Positions 12,119 to 27,960 of a DNA stretch of 64,000 nt are shown here, piece by piece. Numbering within the stretch: position 1 is the first letter of the stretch; the number at the start of each line of letters is the position of its first letter. The notes below the pieces were generated by a model. It worked only from the letters and a program-made list of their open reading frames with translations, was not told the DNA's origin and did no database searches. Source of the DNA: Cymbidium sinense (Eukaryota > Streptophyta > Magnoliopsida > Asparagales > Orchidaceae); assembly GCA_021442155.1 (NCBI GenBank), contig CM038221.1, positions 39,689,648 to 39,753,647 of the forward strand, written 5' to 3'. The translations under genes were made by a program, and so were the position numbers.

Positions 12119-13100
12119 CCTATTGGGTTCTTTACTCTCAAGCTATTGCCATAAACATCTTTTAAATAAATGGCTTCATTCATTCCAATTCATCCCATGT
12201 GACTACTATAATCTACCCAATATAACCATAATTCCTATTGAAGAAGAATGTTTGACAAATAATATGTGATCACCCCTACTATATTTGCAATCCAAAGCTT
12301 TCATTACTCCAGAAACATGCCATTTGTGAGATTATTTTAAGCCATAAAGTGCTTTTTTCAACTTACATACTTTATTCTTCTTTGACTCACATCTTTGTTG
12401 AACCTTCATATAAATTTCTTCATTAGGACTAAGTTACTAACATGCAAAAAGGCATTTTTGTAACTTCAAATTCCTACATGTCCAACCTTGATTAGCTGCC
12501 AAAGATAATAAAATTTTAAAATGTTCATTTTTGTAATAGGAGTAAATGTTAAGAAAATATGTTCTTTTGGTTTGAGTGTTCCAATTAGCTACTAAGCTTG
12601 CCTTATACCTTCAAGTGATCCATATGCCTTGTTTTTCACATTGAAGACCCATTTATGCCCTACTAGTTTCTTTCCTTAGCAGGTCTATTAAGTCTCATGT
12701 CATGTTATTAATCATCTTCATTTCTTTTGTACCTTATTTTTACTCATGCTTCCTGATGCTTCAGAGATAATTTTTGAGGTAGTAGTAGTGTTGAGGTGGA
12801 TAAGAGAGCTTTCATACAATCTTTCATGTCATAAAGTTGAATAAGAATAAACATACAGTTGCGTGGTCTTTCTAATACATATTCCCATTGCAGTGGGACT
12901 ATCACAATTATTACCAACATGCTTATTACTTTTTTCATCTGTAGAATTAGAAGCTTCCTCTTTGTTATTAACATCTCATATTGGTTTTGAATCAAGAATT
13001 TGCATAGATTGAACAAAAGTTTTTTTTTTCTTCTTGTGTATACTTGCAATGGACTAGTATTAGTAGTACTTTGAATTTGTTTATTTATTGCCACTGGATT
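12119..13100 (-). pseudogene. Ty1/copia pol relic: linker and reverse transcriptase
   Basis: Reading the minus strand, about 13060-12800 contains SPLQVYTRRKK and later low-similarity linker sequence, as between copia integrase and reverse transcriptase. From about 12700 to 12180 come LSLAANQGW, EEIYMKVQQRCESKKNKVCK and LKKALYGLK, then DHILFVKHSSS. These are diagnostic copia reverse-transcriptase blocks. The YVDD box that should follow is damaged near 12220. Multiple stops and frame changes mean it is inactive. The reading stops at about 12119, where LINE sequence begins. Confidence 0.7.
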
Positions 13101-14880
13101 AGGATACTTGGATTTGCCTCATTTGGTAAAAGAATTAAAACAAATGATGCCGAAGAATTTTGATTTTATGATAATGAGGAGGATGAATGATCAAGCAAAA
13201 ACAAATATACTCTTCTTACATGAATGATGTCTTTCTTAGAAGATAAGGATTTGAAAATTAAATTTTATTCTCAACAAATGTCACAACTTCAAAGTCAGAT
13301 TTATTTTTTTGGACATTGATAACGTTGTACCATTTTTGCATGAAAGTATATAAAGAAAGCACTTAAGGATATGAAGTAGATTTTTTTTTTTTGTGTAAAA
13401 AGGAAAAAAAAATCATTGGATCATGTTTCTCATAGTTATTTAAATGAAAGAGCATAGTACACATCCAATGATCCTTAAAAGTAGGTGATTTTTTATTTTA
13501 AAGTTTGGAAAAAAAAATGAAAATAATTACCTAGGGTTTTAGTCATCAAGAACTTTGTGTAGAAAATCTATTTATCAAATGTGCAGCAATTAAAATAGCT
13601 TTTATACAGTACTTTTGAATTTTTTTTGGAAAAGAAATGTTTGATTAATAGCTAAATGATGAAATTTTTTTCCACTCCATTTTCTATAAAATGTTTGAGA
13701 ATGGCTACATCGTCATTGCACTTCATCTCACTACATTGATAATAGTTTAACTCTTGTCAATAAGTTTTATCAAGTCTATGCATATTCAATGACTAAGTGA
13801 TTTTTTGTTTAGTAGGTGAGAATTTGTCTCAATCTCATATATTTGTGCACATCTATAATTGTAGAGCATTGTCTTAGTAGCATTGGGCCTTTTTAAAAAA
13901 AAATTGTTAGTTTTATTTCTTGTCTTTTTTGCATAATTTATTACTGGCTAATTTATCGCTCCTAATTTAGTTAAATGTGATATATCAAAATTTTAATTTT
14001 GTGAAAATTTATTTATTTTTTAAATTCTTGGTAATATTTTTGAATATTAACGATCATTTTGTTATCAATTGGGTTTAAATACTACTATCTTCTATTTTTA
14101 TTTAAAGAAATTGTATTGTTGGATTGATTCATAATTTATGATCTATGAATCGTTAATTTTTATTTGCATGAAAGTCCTGTACACCACATTAGTTGTATTA
14201 GAAGGCATTAGCCTCATGTCATTTTTTGCGTTATTACTCTATGTGCCATAAGTTGCATATAAATCAGATGTTGTGGCAATTTTACTAAGATTTCATCTTG
14301 GTGTTGATTCATATCACTCTACCACTGAGTCCACTTCTAATTATCATCATAATGCAACCTTAGGTTGTGATAAAAAAATTGATGTAGGCAATATAGGATT
14401 TTGAATTTCTCTAGGGGATGTAATGGCATGAAATAAAGCACAATGTAAAAAAAAAAGAAAAAAAAAAGAAAAAAAAAAGAAAACACATGATACTTATTAC
14501 GTATTAAAAATAATCAATCTGATGAGAACAATTAAAAATAAGTTTGTAGTACATTACGTAGAATAAAACAAGTAGCAATATGAACTATTTATCATTGTGT
14601 TTCATAGAAGGGAAATAGGACCAAATCAATATAAATAAATATTAAACCAACTAGTAGAAACTAATCAAAAAAATATTTGAGATTATATAGAAGAGTCATA
14701 GCATGCAAAAAATCATGTGCTGATGTGATGGCATCTATGTAACTAATTTGTATCAATCTAATCATATTTTAATTTCTAAGCAATGAAAGAAGAAAATATG
14801 AGGCGAATACAAAACAAAAAGTCTAGCATCACGCTTGATTAAAGACATCAAATCATGGAGGATATTTAGAAGGTGAAAGC
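13101..14880. other. AT-rich DNA, no gene recognised
   Basis: I see no coding motif. Its first few hundred bases may be further decayed copia sequence. An interrupted A run (14447-14483) of the form (A)nG could mark the 3' end of a + strand retroposon, but nothing upstream identifies one. Confidence 0.4.
14447..14483 (+). repeat. Interrupted poly(A) tract
   Basis: Three A runs separated by single G residues, 37 bp in total. Confidence 0.8.
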
Positions 14881-15431
14881 GTCACATCCCACCCCATTGG
14901 CTTTGAAGGAAATCACAAAATCCCGCAAAAAGAGATGACATGACGATTAATAATTTATTTTCAATAAGCATGGACATATGATTTTCATAATTTTTATTCA
15001 CTGATAATATTCTTAAAGCTTTTAAATTCATTAAGACTTATAAAGTTATTCACAACAACAACTACAATTGAATTTTACTACTACAATAATTCATATAAGA
15101 AAAAAATTAGTATTGAATGAACTAAATAACCTCTAATTATAATTATCTTCTAATAGTGAGCTCAAAGTAGGAATTTGTAAACTTTGCTTTAAATAATACA
15201 AAACTAATAAGTCAAATTTAGGCATAGAGCATAAATGCGATTAATTAACTAGAAATTTTTTAAAAAAAGGGCATTCTATTATAACATTTATAAACAATGT
15301 ATAAAAGATAAGTTTTCCAAATGTGAGAATCATGTAATATTGCTCTGTATACAATAGTTTTAAAAAGTTATCTATGTTAACCATCATTGTGTCCAAATTA
15401 TTAAACATCCACTTATAAACATATTGTACTT

Positions 15432-15436
<5 letters not shown>

Positions 15437-15482
<46 letters not shown>
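15437..15482. repeat. (AT)23 microsatellite
   Basis: A perfect run of AT dinucleotides. Confidence 0.95.
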
Positions 15483-15484
<2 letters not shown>

Positions 15485-16787
15485 CACTCTAAAATTGAGC
15501 AATATTACACTCCTAAAATAGTCATTACTTTGTGGAGTCGTTAGTTCAACTAACGAATATCCAAAATAGTTTTAGTAACAATATGTGGGCTCTGAAAATT
15601 CTCCACCGACCTCTCAACAAATGTGGAGAGTGTGATTTTAGAATGTTTGTAATTTTTCGGCTTATAATAAGACACTACCAGAGATTTCCCTCATTTGTGA
15701 GGACTTTAGATCTGGTTTCTTATAGGCGCAAGCACCTATAGTTAATTACCCCTCCTAATAAGTGAGAACTTTCGACAAGGCTTAGTCGCTAAATGCGTAA
15801 TGTAAGAAGACGTGGAGTTTAAAATATGAGGTTTAGAATTTATGAAATTCACCATTATTTAACTTAAAGCATATGGTTGGTGGAATGATGACGTGCCTGA
15901 TCTAGATCCCATGGTTATCCCTAGTCAGCTTTACCTAATGTAAGAGAGAATAATCTAACCCGACGAATGATCTTATCAACACACGAGTTACGCCTAAGAA
16001 ATCTTTGTAGACTTGTGGTGTGTTAAGGAGACTTTTAAGCCTACTAAAAAAAAGTTTTACGCCTATCAAATATACCCTATAATTTATAACTCAAAGATTT
16101 TGGGAATATACAAACAATCGTAATATAATGGTGTCATTTATAACCAGATCGAGTACTCTGTCAGAAATCATATGTGGAGCCTATACAAATCACGAAGAGA
16201 CACGTGCCACGCGTAGAGATTATTTGAGTTTGAATATAGTGATTTATTTGACTTAACATTAGCTCTTTGTGGTAGAGTTTTCTTAATCATAAATGACAAA
16301 AATGGTGGATGGGTGGATGAGTTGTTTGCTTTAAGTATTTAAATGATAAATTTTATTTAGTTCGGATGTTTCTTGGTTGAAATTTAGTTTTAAGATGAAT
16401 TAATTTAGAGCTCAAATATCTTTAATGATAATATCCTTTTGAGATTTTCGATTAACGCGACCATCATTGGGGTAGGCATGCTATTTTGTTAGCAGAGGAT
16501 CGAGTCTACAACTTGAATTTATAAATTTGAATTCGAGATATAATAATTTAAAAATCTAAATAGTAGTAATTCTCTCCGGTTGAGATTTTTTCGGTCATCA
16601 GGGCATCTGTATAATCGCATTTAGTTTATTATTTACGTCGATCATTTATTAATTGAATAATAGAGTATCAGATCTAGATTTATATTTCGAGTATTTTGAA
16701 TTTGAGAATATTGAATATAATATCATTAATATTTTGATAATAGTTATCCCTCCAATTGATATTTCAATCAACTCAGCTATCATTAGG

Positions 16788-17040
16788 GTAGATCTTGTCA
16801 ACTTTACTTATTTGTTGATAGAGGATCGGGTCTATGAATTATGTGTAATTTAAATTCTTTAGGAAATTGATATCATAACAGACCTTGTCGACTCCATTGC
16901 AAATATAGAGGATTGAGTCTTATGATCTAATGTAATTTAAGTTCATTTAGAAGTTGATCAATTAGTAGACCTTGTCAACACTATTTCACGCATAGAGGGT
17001 TAGGCCTATCGTGATCATATTTTATGGAGTTGAATATTTA
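16788..17040. repeat. Three tandem copies of a 86-91 bp unit
   Basis: Copies start with GTAGACCTTGTCAAC or a close variant at 16788, 16879 and 16965. Each continues with AGAGGATTGAGTCTATGA and TAATGTAATTTAA. A weaker partial copy of the AGAGGATCGAGTCTA part occurs near 16494. Confidence 0.7.
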
Positions 17041-17689
17041 TATTTCATGGACTTGAATTAACATATGAATATATTCATTAACTTGCATGCATATAGTCAT
17101 AAATGATTGAATTGATTTCATCATTCTTCTCCTTTATTTTTAAACCTGCGTAGCATCCTTAGACATCTGAATCTAAACATTCAACACTATGTCGGGGCCC
17201 ATGCGGGTATTTGATAATTTAGATTATTTTATTTTTTGATTATGAGATTGATTTCATATTTATTTAATCTCACTTAACTTTTGGCCTTTTAAAAATTTGT
17301 CTTTTAAATCTACATGTAAATACAGTATTTATAACTTAGATAATTTCAGCTAATTAATAAAATCATTGATTTTGAAAATCATAATTAGAATAAAATCTCT
17401 TTTATTTTTGGATTGAAGGAAGCTCCTCATTCGTGCATATAAATAGAATTTATTCCTTTATTCTAAATTCATTATTTTCATTTGCTTTATATACCCGTAG
17501 AGATTCTGCAAGTTCAATTGCATTTCAGGTAAGATTTAATATTTTCATTTATCACTTGTACTTCAATTCCCCATTGAGTTTTGATTCAAGTTTGTTTATG
17601 TAAGTCATGCTGTTTTAAACGATTTTTATTTAAATTTGTTTAAGTCCCAAATTTCAGACAAAAATCCGATTTGATAGTATTCCGTCTCA

Positions 17690-18200
17690 TTAGGTAGCAC
17701 TTGACTATTTTGCTTTTTCGGCATAATGAGGTAGTGGCGGTGTATTGTGTCCGGTGTCTTATCCACTAAGCCATTGAGCATTAGTGGTCTTCATCACATA
17801 AAGCAGCATATGCAATTTTCAATCATTCAAATTTCATTTTAGATTATTTATTTTCGATCTGCTTGATTTCTTTTTTTAAATGAATCTTGATTCTTCCCCC
17901 ATTTTTTGAAGTCTAAAATTTAATCAAAATTTGGCATTAGACATCATTCATGTAGTGTACATTAGGCTGTTTGCACCTCTTCAATGAAGCGTGCGGTGTG
18001 TCGACTAGTGTCTTCAACCCTATCAGCATTAGTGGGGTCTTCGATCAATCTAAAGCGCAAAGCATATGTGCAATTTCCAATCATTCAAATTTCATTTTAG
18101 ATTATTTATTTTCGACGTGCTTGATTTCTTTTTTAAATGAATCTTGATTCTTCCCCCTTTTTTTTAAATCCGAAATTTATTCAAAATTTTGGCGGATTGC
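17690..18200. repeat. Two tandem copies of a 257 bp unit
   Basis: A block of about 94 bp beginning GCATATGCAATTTTCAATC at 17806 recurs at 18063 with few differences. The sequences between (GCATTAGTGG, GCGGTGTGT and similar) also correspond, giving a period near 257 bp. Confidence 0.75.
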
Positions 18201-18449
18201 GTCATTCAGGTGTAGAAACTCTTATTTTACTTTCGATCACTTAATGGCGTAGCGGGATTATCTTCTGACAGCGGTCAATCTTATCATTATCTAATGGGCG
18301 TAGCAGTCTTAAACCTACATAAAGAAGCACAAGCATAAATATATAATTTCTTTTTACACATTCAAGCACCTCCCTACATTCACCAACAGTAACAATAATA
18401 ATTTTGCATGAGTTCGGTTAGCAGGGATTGAATAAGAGATATTAGAGTG

Positions 18450-19005
18450 TGTTGGTTATTTGGATTGAATATGTGGAGGAAAAACCAAGAGAAGAACATG
18501 TCTGATGACGGTGTTTTTTCTCGATTTTCGTCATTTGCAAGAAAGAAAATAGGGGTTGTTTGGTAGGGTATCAAAACTTAGAGAAGAACGCTAACGGTGT
18601 TCTTCTGGTTTTGCGTTCTGAGGAAGGAAAGAGGAGTTGTTTGGCTGCAGTGGTAGTGGAAACGTCGGAAACCTAGAGAAGAACCCGCCTAAAGACGGTG
18701 TTGCTTCTTGGTTTCCATCGTTCTAAGGAAAGAAATAGCTTTTATTTAGATAGGAAATCTGAGAAGAACCTGCCTTGTTTTCTCGGTTTTCCTTCTGAGG
18801 GAAGGAAAGAAAGGCTGGTTGGGGGTAGTGGAAACTCAGGAAACCTGAGAAGAACTTAATGATAGTGTTGCTTCTCGGTTTCAGTTATTCTGAGGGAAGG
18901 AAAGAGGGTTTATGCAGGGTAGTGAAAATCAGAAACCAGAAGAACTTTAATAATGTTATTCTTCGGTTTTTTTGTCATTTGCAAGGAAAGAAAGAGGAGA
19001 TGGAC
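18450..19005. repeat. Array of five to six hairpin-forming 75-100 bp repeats
   Basis: Anchored on GGAAAGAAAG/GAAGGAAAGA, copies start near 18540, 18622, 18722, 18796, 18890 and 18975. A typical unit reads AAACCTGAGAAGAAC, a short spacer, GTGTTGCTTCTCGGTTT, then TTCTGAGGGAAGG and GTAGTGGAAACTC. The first two parts are inverted repeats of each other; in the copy at 18582-18606 AGAAGAAC and GTTCTTCT are perfect. Several units also carry GTTGTTTGG, a motif common at MITE ends. The array abuts the MYB pseudogene. Confidence 0.75.
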
Positions 19006-19019
19006 ATGACAGACATGGT

Positions 19020-19541
19020 GAAGTTTGAAATGAACTGGTAGGTTGAGACACTTCGTGTCCATTTTTAAAAGCCTTCCGAGGATATGGATGAGCAACTTTG
19101 CGCTTGGGCCGAGGAGGTGGGACATGTTCACTTGTTCAATTTTTTGAGCTTTTAGAAGTATTTCTGTGCATGGCTCTTAATCTGGATAACTGTCTTTAAC
19201 CCAACAATTGCTTCTATCTTCTTCCAATAACGATCAAAGAGCTGGAGAGCCTCTAGGAACTTGTCGTGCTCTTGCTTTGTCCAGCTCTCCCTCGACTTAG
19301 TGATGGTGTATAGCTTACGGATCTTCTTGTTCGGATCCTCCAACAAGGCCTCCTCAGCCGCAGTGAAGGTCGTAATAGAACCCAGCACCTCCTGGAAAGC
19401 CATGCCCGCAGGAAACCCCTTCTGCTGATGATGATCTTGCATAGAATCCACACTAAAGCCTGCTTGTCCGCTGAACTTCCTACCGCCACCTTCATCTTCT
19501 GTAGTAGAGGATAACGTAGAGACCGATGCTACAATCCGCAA
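19020..19541 (-). pseudogene. REVEILLE6/8-type single-MYB transcription factor pseudogene
   Basis: RVE6/RVE8-type proteins are nuclear MYB activators that bind the evening element in the circadian clock. The minus strand from 19541 reads an N-terminal part with [12 protein letters not shown], then [19 protein letters not shown] and [18 protein letters not shown], ending in IKSHAQKYF at 19152. The SHAQKYF signature of this MYB subfamily is intact. Just after it, around 19150-19130, small deletions shift the frame and place a stop. The expected VPPPRPKRK and AHPYPRKAF blocks resume in another frame down to about 19050. The family consensus has D, F and S where this copy has Y, I and L in the MYB helix region. 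No intron interrupts about 95 codons, which suggests a retrocopy. The C-terminal part is missing; repeats follow. Confidence 0.8.
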
Positions 19542-20112
19542 GAAACGCTCTTCACGGCCTACTTCGATATGTCTCTATAACTGATTCTCTCTCTATCTCT
19601 CTTGCTTGTGTGAACTGGGGGCTTCTAGCGAGGAAGAGATGCGGCCTTGCCAAGGATTCGGGAGCATGGGATCCGGTGCTATGTATGTGGCCTTTTGATG
19701 ACGAAGAAGTATCCGACGTCAGTAGATGCCTACATGCACCGGCTGAGAGCGAGCTTGAAGTTGATAAAATGCTGCGGAGAGACATAACCTAGTACTCCGG
19801 CGATAGAGAGGAGGAAGCGAAGATGGCAATGTCGATCTAAAGAGGAAGTGAGCTCAATGTAGGAGCAGGATCGAGGAAAAATGTTGATAGAGTTCGCAGC
19901 GAGATAAAAGAATCAATAGAAGTGCGCGGGGCAGTTTGACGATTACTTTGTGCCAGTCGAGGCTGTTCACCCTTAGAAAATATTACTTGCGGAGTCGGAA
20001 AGGAAGGAGGAGGCTGTGCAGCGGGGGGGAAGAACGGATGCGGCTTCAAGAAGCGAGAGCCCTCTGCTTTTTTCTTTTTTTCGATCCAGAGAGGAAAGAA
20101 AAGGGGATTAAA
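19542..20112 (-). other. GC-richer 5' flank of the MYB pseudogene, UTR-like
   Basis: This stretch is clearly richer in G and C than both neighbours and drops back to AT-rich DNA at about 20112. On the minus strand it leads straight into the MYB reading frame, with CT-rich leader-like sequence around 20060-20110. A minus-strand frame starts at ATG 19785 but resembles nothing I know. I read it as copied 5' UTR, or as upstream gene sequence if the MYB copy is not processed. Confidence 0.45.
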
Positions 20113-20389
20113 ACCATTTAATTGCAGATTAATTAACTTCCATCTATGGATTGGCGGGATTCAAAATATTGATTCAAATTCAAACAGTTTAGGAAGATTT
20201 TTATAATGTATTAATTACATATCAATTATGTAATCTCTGATTTAATGTTACCAAAATTCAATTATCAATTTTCAATAGGTGGTATTTTATATCGTTTATG
20301 CTGATCTTAACTTAATTTGATTAATCAAGCACATAAAAATTACTTATAGGTCAACGCAATACACACAACATACATTATGCAATTTTTAT
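20113..20389. other. AT-rich intergenic DNA
   Basis: No feature recognised. Confidence 0.4.
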
Positions 20390-21003
20390 GTTATAAAAAG
20401 TTTTATAATGACAACTTTATAAATATTATGATCAAAATGTGTTATATATTAGCATTATTCATGATTTGTATAAGTTGAAGGTATTTTTTCGTAATCAAAA
20501 TGATATTACATGAACTTTTTAGGAATTTGTGTAAAAAGTAAAATGTCAAAGCTAACTATCACATCATATCAATATGATCATATGAAATATTATGAATGAA
20601 TAAGATAAATTTTTGATATATTATCGGTAGTTGAAGCATTCAAATAAGTATCGATGAATATGCTCTAACTAATATTCAAAATTATTTTACCTACAATACA
20701 TACATCATGCATACAAGTATACAATTTACAAATATTATAGTATAATAAAATTTTTATAATGAATGCTTTATAATATTATGATCAAACTATGTTATTTATC
20801 ATATTCATGATTTGTATATGTTTTAGGTTTTTCTTAGCAATTGATGCACATAAACTTTCTAAAAATTTGTGTAACAAATAAAATGCCAAAGTTAACTATC
20901 ACATCATATCAATTTTATCATATGAAATACTAAATAAAATAAATTTCAAATATATTATCAACAGTTGAAGCATGCAATTAAGTACCAATGCATACAGCCT
21001 TAA
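20390..21003. repeat. Degenerate tandem duplication, unit about 350 bp
   Basis: Two copies of a block with TTTATAA, ATTATGATCAAA, TCATGATTTGTATA and CTAACTATCACATCATATCA occur about 351 bp apart (for example 20406 and 20757). The second copy ends near 21003. Confidence 0.7.
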
Positions 21004-22740
21004 TGAGGAAGGGTTTGTTTATCTTTTAATTAATAAAGATTCACATTCCAAACAAAGTTAACAAATATCTATCATTCATGTACTTAATCTTCTTGCTCCC
21101 AACACATGATGCTCCGCAAACCTTAGATTCAAAAGAATTCAAGGGATTGTTTGGTTTATATTTGAAATATTTTAGAGTTATTTAGTTGGATGTAAAACAA
21201 ACACAAGAGTTTATTTTTTGTGCTTGATTTGAAGTATAATGAATTTAATGTAAACCTTTGATGCTGGTGTCGTTGGCTATTGGTGATTGGTGGCGGTCAA
21301 TTGTAATAGATAGCAGTTGGTGGTAGTTATGATGAGTGGGTAGTAGCGAACTAATAGTGTGTCATTAGTGGTAGCTTGTGTCAATAACGACAACTTGAAT
21401 TCACCAAAAAATGTACTTTGCATTTCTTTTACATCTAAAAAAACCAAAATTTTGTAAACCCTTGTAAACAAAGTACATTGCATTGCTTTTATATCTAATA
21501 AATACGCCTCAAATTATTAGCATATTCAATATATTGCACAACTACTAACAATCAAAACAAGCAAGTTAAACATATTAAGAAACTCAGTATATTCACGAAA
21601 TTGGTTTTGTATTTGACATTTTAGTTCATGACTATTTTAAACAAATAATTAAGTAGATGATGATGAGACAAACCGCCTATCTCCAATAACTTGGTCACCT
21701 TTTAATAACCATACTAAGGTATCCCTAAACTCCATGAGGAAAATTAGGGGTTTATTTTAATTTAGATAATAAAAAATGAAAACAGAAGATATAATCAATC
21801 TTTTTTTTTTCTTTCTACAATAAGTTTGTATGCCTCCTTAATCAACAAAAGTTATATAACCTTAGGCTTAATATTTGTGTAGCATCACTTCAAGAAAAAA
21901 TTATAATTTAGATGAAATAGGTTATACTTTTACTTGGTCAAGCATCATTTCAATTAGCTCTCAATTAGCCCCTAGTTTCACTTTAATTTATATTCATAAT
22001 GCTAAGAATATCCACAAATGAAACTAAGGGCCCATAGTTTCCTCCCTTCCTCTATCTCTTAGCTTCCTCTCTAATGACCACGCTGAAGCCACAAAGCTAA
22101 AAACTACTAAATTGGGACTTCCTTGCTCTTGTTGGCATGTCTAGCACCTAAAGGAGCCGATGCTAGTCAACTCTCTATTGCTCAACCATGACTATGCTTG
22201 CTTTCTTGCGTTTGCTCGCTCCTCTCTCTACTCGCTGCTTTTGTCATGCCCTGAATCTCAATCCAAGAAGTTAAGAAGGGACTTGAGGTGGTGAGCGCAA
22301 TTGAACTGGTTAAATTGGAGTAGTTTGTTTCATAAATAAGATTAAACAAATTGAGTTTTTAAGAAGTCTTCAACTGTAAACAAAATTAATACCTTTCAAT
22401 AGCCCCCCCCCCCCAAAAAAAAAGTACAAAATTTCTGAATCTCCATATTTACATGATGGTGGGGTGTAGCATGTGGTGACAAGATATCTTGTTGATTTTT
22501 TGGTACTGCAGTCGACTTTAATCAAAAGGCATGCTAATTTCAACTTTTTTTTATCATATGACAAAAAATTGGATTTTTGCACTTATATCTCGTTTTCCTT
22601 ATAGTTGATAGACGTCATAAGCATTGGAGGGAGTGTAGATGAAATTGAAGGTGGAGATTTGGCTTTATTATCTTGCTATATAGAAATTTTTATTTTTAAG
22701 TAAGACCAATGCATACCTTGCATTAATTGTTATCACTAAG
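21004..22740. other. Intergenic, no gene recognised
   Basis: A GGGATTGTTTGGTTT motif at about 21144 resembles the end of a Tourist-type MITE, but I could not find its partner. A C12A9 homopolymer pair lies at 22403-22423. The stretch 22030-22330 is somewhat GC-richer with no motif. Confidence 0.4.
22403..22423. repeat. Poly(C)12 then poly(A)9 homopolymers
   Basis: Twelve C residues at 22403-22414 run directly into nine A residues. Copy number at such runs is prone to sequencing and slippage error. Confidence 0.85.
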
Positions 22741-22820
22741 GTATGGGGTTTAAGACCAAATTGGTCCCTCAACTATTAAGGTATGGGGTTTAAGACCAAA
22801 TTGGTCCCTCAACTATTTAC
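22741..22820. repeat. Near-perfect 40 bp tandem duplication
   Basis: Units at 22741-22780 and 22781-22820 differ only in the last three or four bases. The unit contains TTGGTCCCTCAACTA, a motif dispersed in many plant genomes. The near-identity indicates a recent duplication. Confidence 0.9.
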
Positions 22821-26139
<3,319 letters not shown>

Positions 26140-26450
26140 TTGTGATCTGATTGATCTGGATGCATATTTTTCCACTGAAACCCATACTCTCTCATTTCAC
26201 GACTCACAATACTGGGTGTCGGAACACTGTTGAACCTCGTTGAAACAGCTGAATAATATGTTTTGCCAAGTTAGATGGGTTCGAGTCCTCCTTGTAAGAT
26301 TCACTTGTATTATTGATGTCTTTTATATATTTCTTGCAGCATTTTACAACTGATGTTTATAATGTACCAGGCTCTATAAAAACTTGAGGTTTTTTATTTT
26401 ATTTTAATTTTTTTTTGTTTTTCTGTCTATTATATAAACTCACCAATAAA
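26140..26450 (+). other. 3' UTR with candidate poly(A) signal
   Basis: The stop codon TGA at 26137-26139 is followed by T-rich sequence. A canonical AATAAA sits at 26445-26450, after a T-rich run (26390-26418), an arrangement typical of plant 3' ends. Confidence 0.5.
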
Positions 26451-27960
26451 GTTGCTAGTTTGGCCTAATATATGATTGATATAGTTGCAATCTTCCCTTC
26501 TCGTTTGGTAAACGTATATTAACAAAACACTTCTTTAACGCATTATGCCTACTAAGTCTAGTTTCCTGCTGTATTTCTCAACATTTTCACCTCAAAAGTG
26601 CTTGTTTGAGTTGTTCCTTTTGCTTATATGGCATGATCTCAATAGCTAATCAAGAGCATGAAGAGGAAAAGCGCCTGGGGCTGCTGGCACTGCCTTACGA
26701 GGATACTGGTTTTGCTTCCTTCAGTGACTTGATTTTATTTCATACAGTTAGTAGTAATGATATGGAATTAGCACCATTGCATTAAATGAATCATATTGAA
26801 AAAAACAAAAGATTTGAAAGATTAGAAATTGGAAAAAGGTGTATTTAAATAAACGTAATAATTTTTTTTTTTTACAGGCATGAATCATTATGATTATTAT
26901 TATAAATTTAGAAATTTATATATGACAATATATGCTTAAAATTACTAACGTTTATAAGTATTTTAGGAAATTTAACAAACTTAACGAATTAGGGTAACTC
27001 ATGTGATATTTTTTAGAAGTTTGGTTTAGATTAGAGCATTAAAAATTAATTTTGTAAATTCATATTTTTTGTTATTTTATTTTTGATTAATTTATTTCAT
27101 TTTCTTAAGATTTTATTACATTTATTTGAGCTTAAAATGCAGTAAATAATTGATGATATTAATTCTAATCGGCAAGAAATTAATTTGTGATATTAATTCC
27201 AGTATTGATAAATTAATTCCATCATTGAATTTAAGTTAATCTAAAGTTGATTAAATATTATTGTTCTTTAAGTAAAGTCTCTTGATTTACTCAGGGATTC
27301 ACATTGAAATTTTATTTTGATAATTTGATTATAGATCAATTTTTTTGTGAGAAATTTATTGAGACACTTTATAGGAAAAATTTTTTATGCTAAAATTTTC
27401 TTTCTCATGCAACAATCATTAGTATACTTGAAATCTTTTAACATAAGTATGTTTTGAAATATTTTATCATTGAAAATCATTTTTGAAAATTTTTTGAGGG
27501 AATATAAATTTTCATTCTTGTTGAAATTTAATTTTAATTTACTGAATCTTTTAAATCATTAGAAAAATACATTATTTACTTGAAGTTGATTTGCCATGAT
27601 CTTATTTTGTTTGAAGTTAAATTTTATCTTACTGAAATTTACTTTAGTTTGTTGACTTCATAGCTCCATAGTTAAGGAAAAAAAATTTTTGTGCAAAATT
27701 ATTCATCTATACTTATCATCTTTAATCTAGTTGTAGTTTGTATTAAAATTTAAATTAACCTTTGTTGAAATTTACTTTATTATATAATAAACTTTTGCAC
27801 ATTTATTTGAAAATCATTTTTGCATTAGTCTATTAAGTAAACATTTTGCTAAAATCATTTAATGAAAATTAACTTATCATTTCTCATTGAAATTAAGTGA
27901 GACCTTTCTTTTTATTAAATTGGTTTGCAAATTGATTGGTTATTGCAAGGTGATCATTTT
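26451..27960. other. AT-rich DNA between the gene and the retrotransposon block
   Basis: No coding motif. It may include the decayed 5' part of the LTR copy that becomes recognisable at about 27961, but it does not resemble the A/C-rich 5' part of the other LTR copies. Confidence 0.4.

Larger units (their letters stand above)
14881..18449. repeat. Gene-free region with LTR-like composition and tandem repeats
   Basis: The block opens with CACATCCCACCCC, a motif often seen at plant LTR starts, and contains three separate repeat structures listed on their own. I found no pol or gag motif and could not pair LTR ends. The frame at 16653-16853 is AT-rich and lacks a recognisable domain. Confidence 0.35.

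Noticed and set aside
21144..21500. Second Tourist-like MITE starting GGGATTGTTTGG
   Set aside because: No matching inverted end or TAA duplication could be found downstream.
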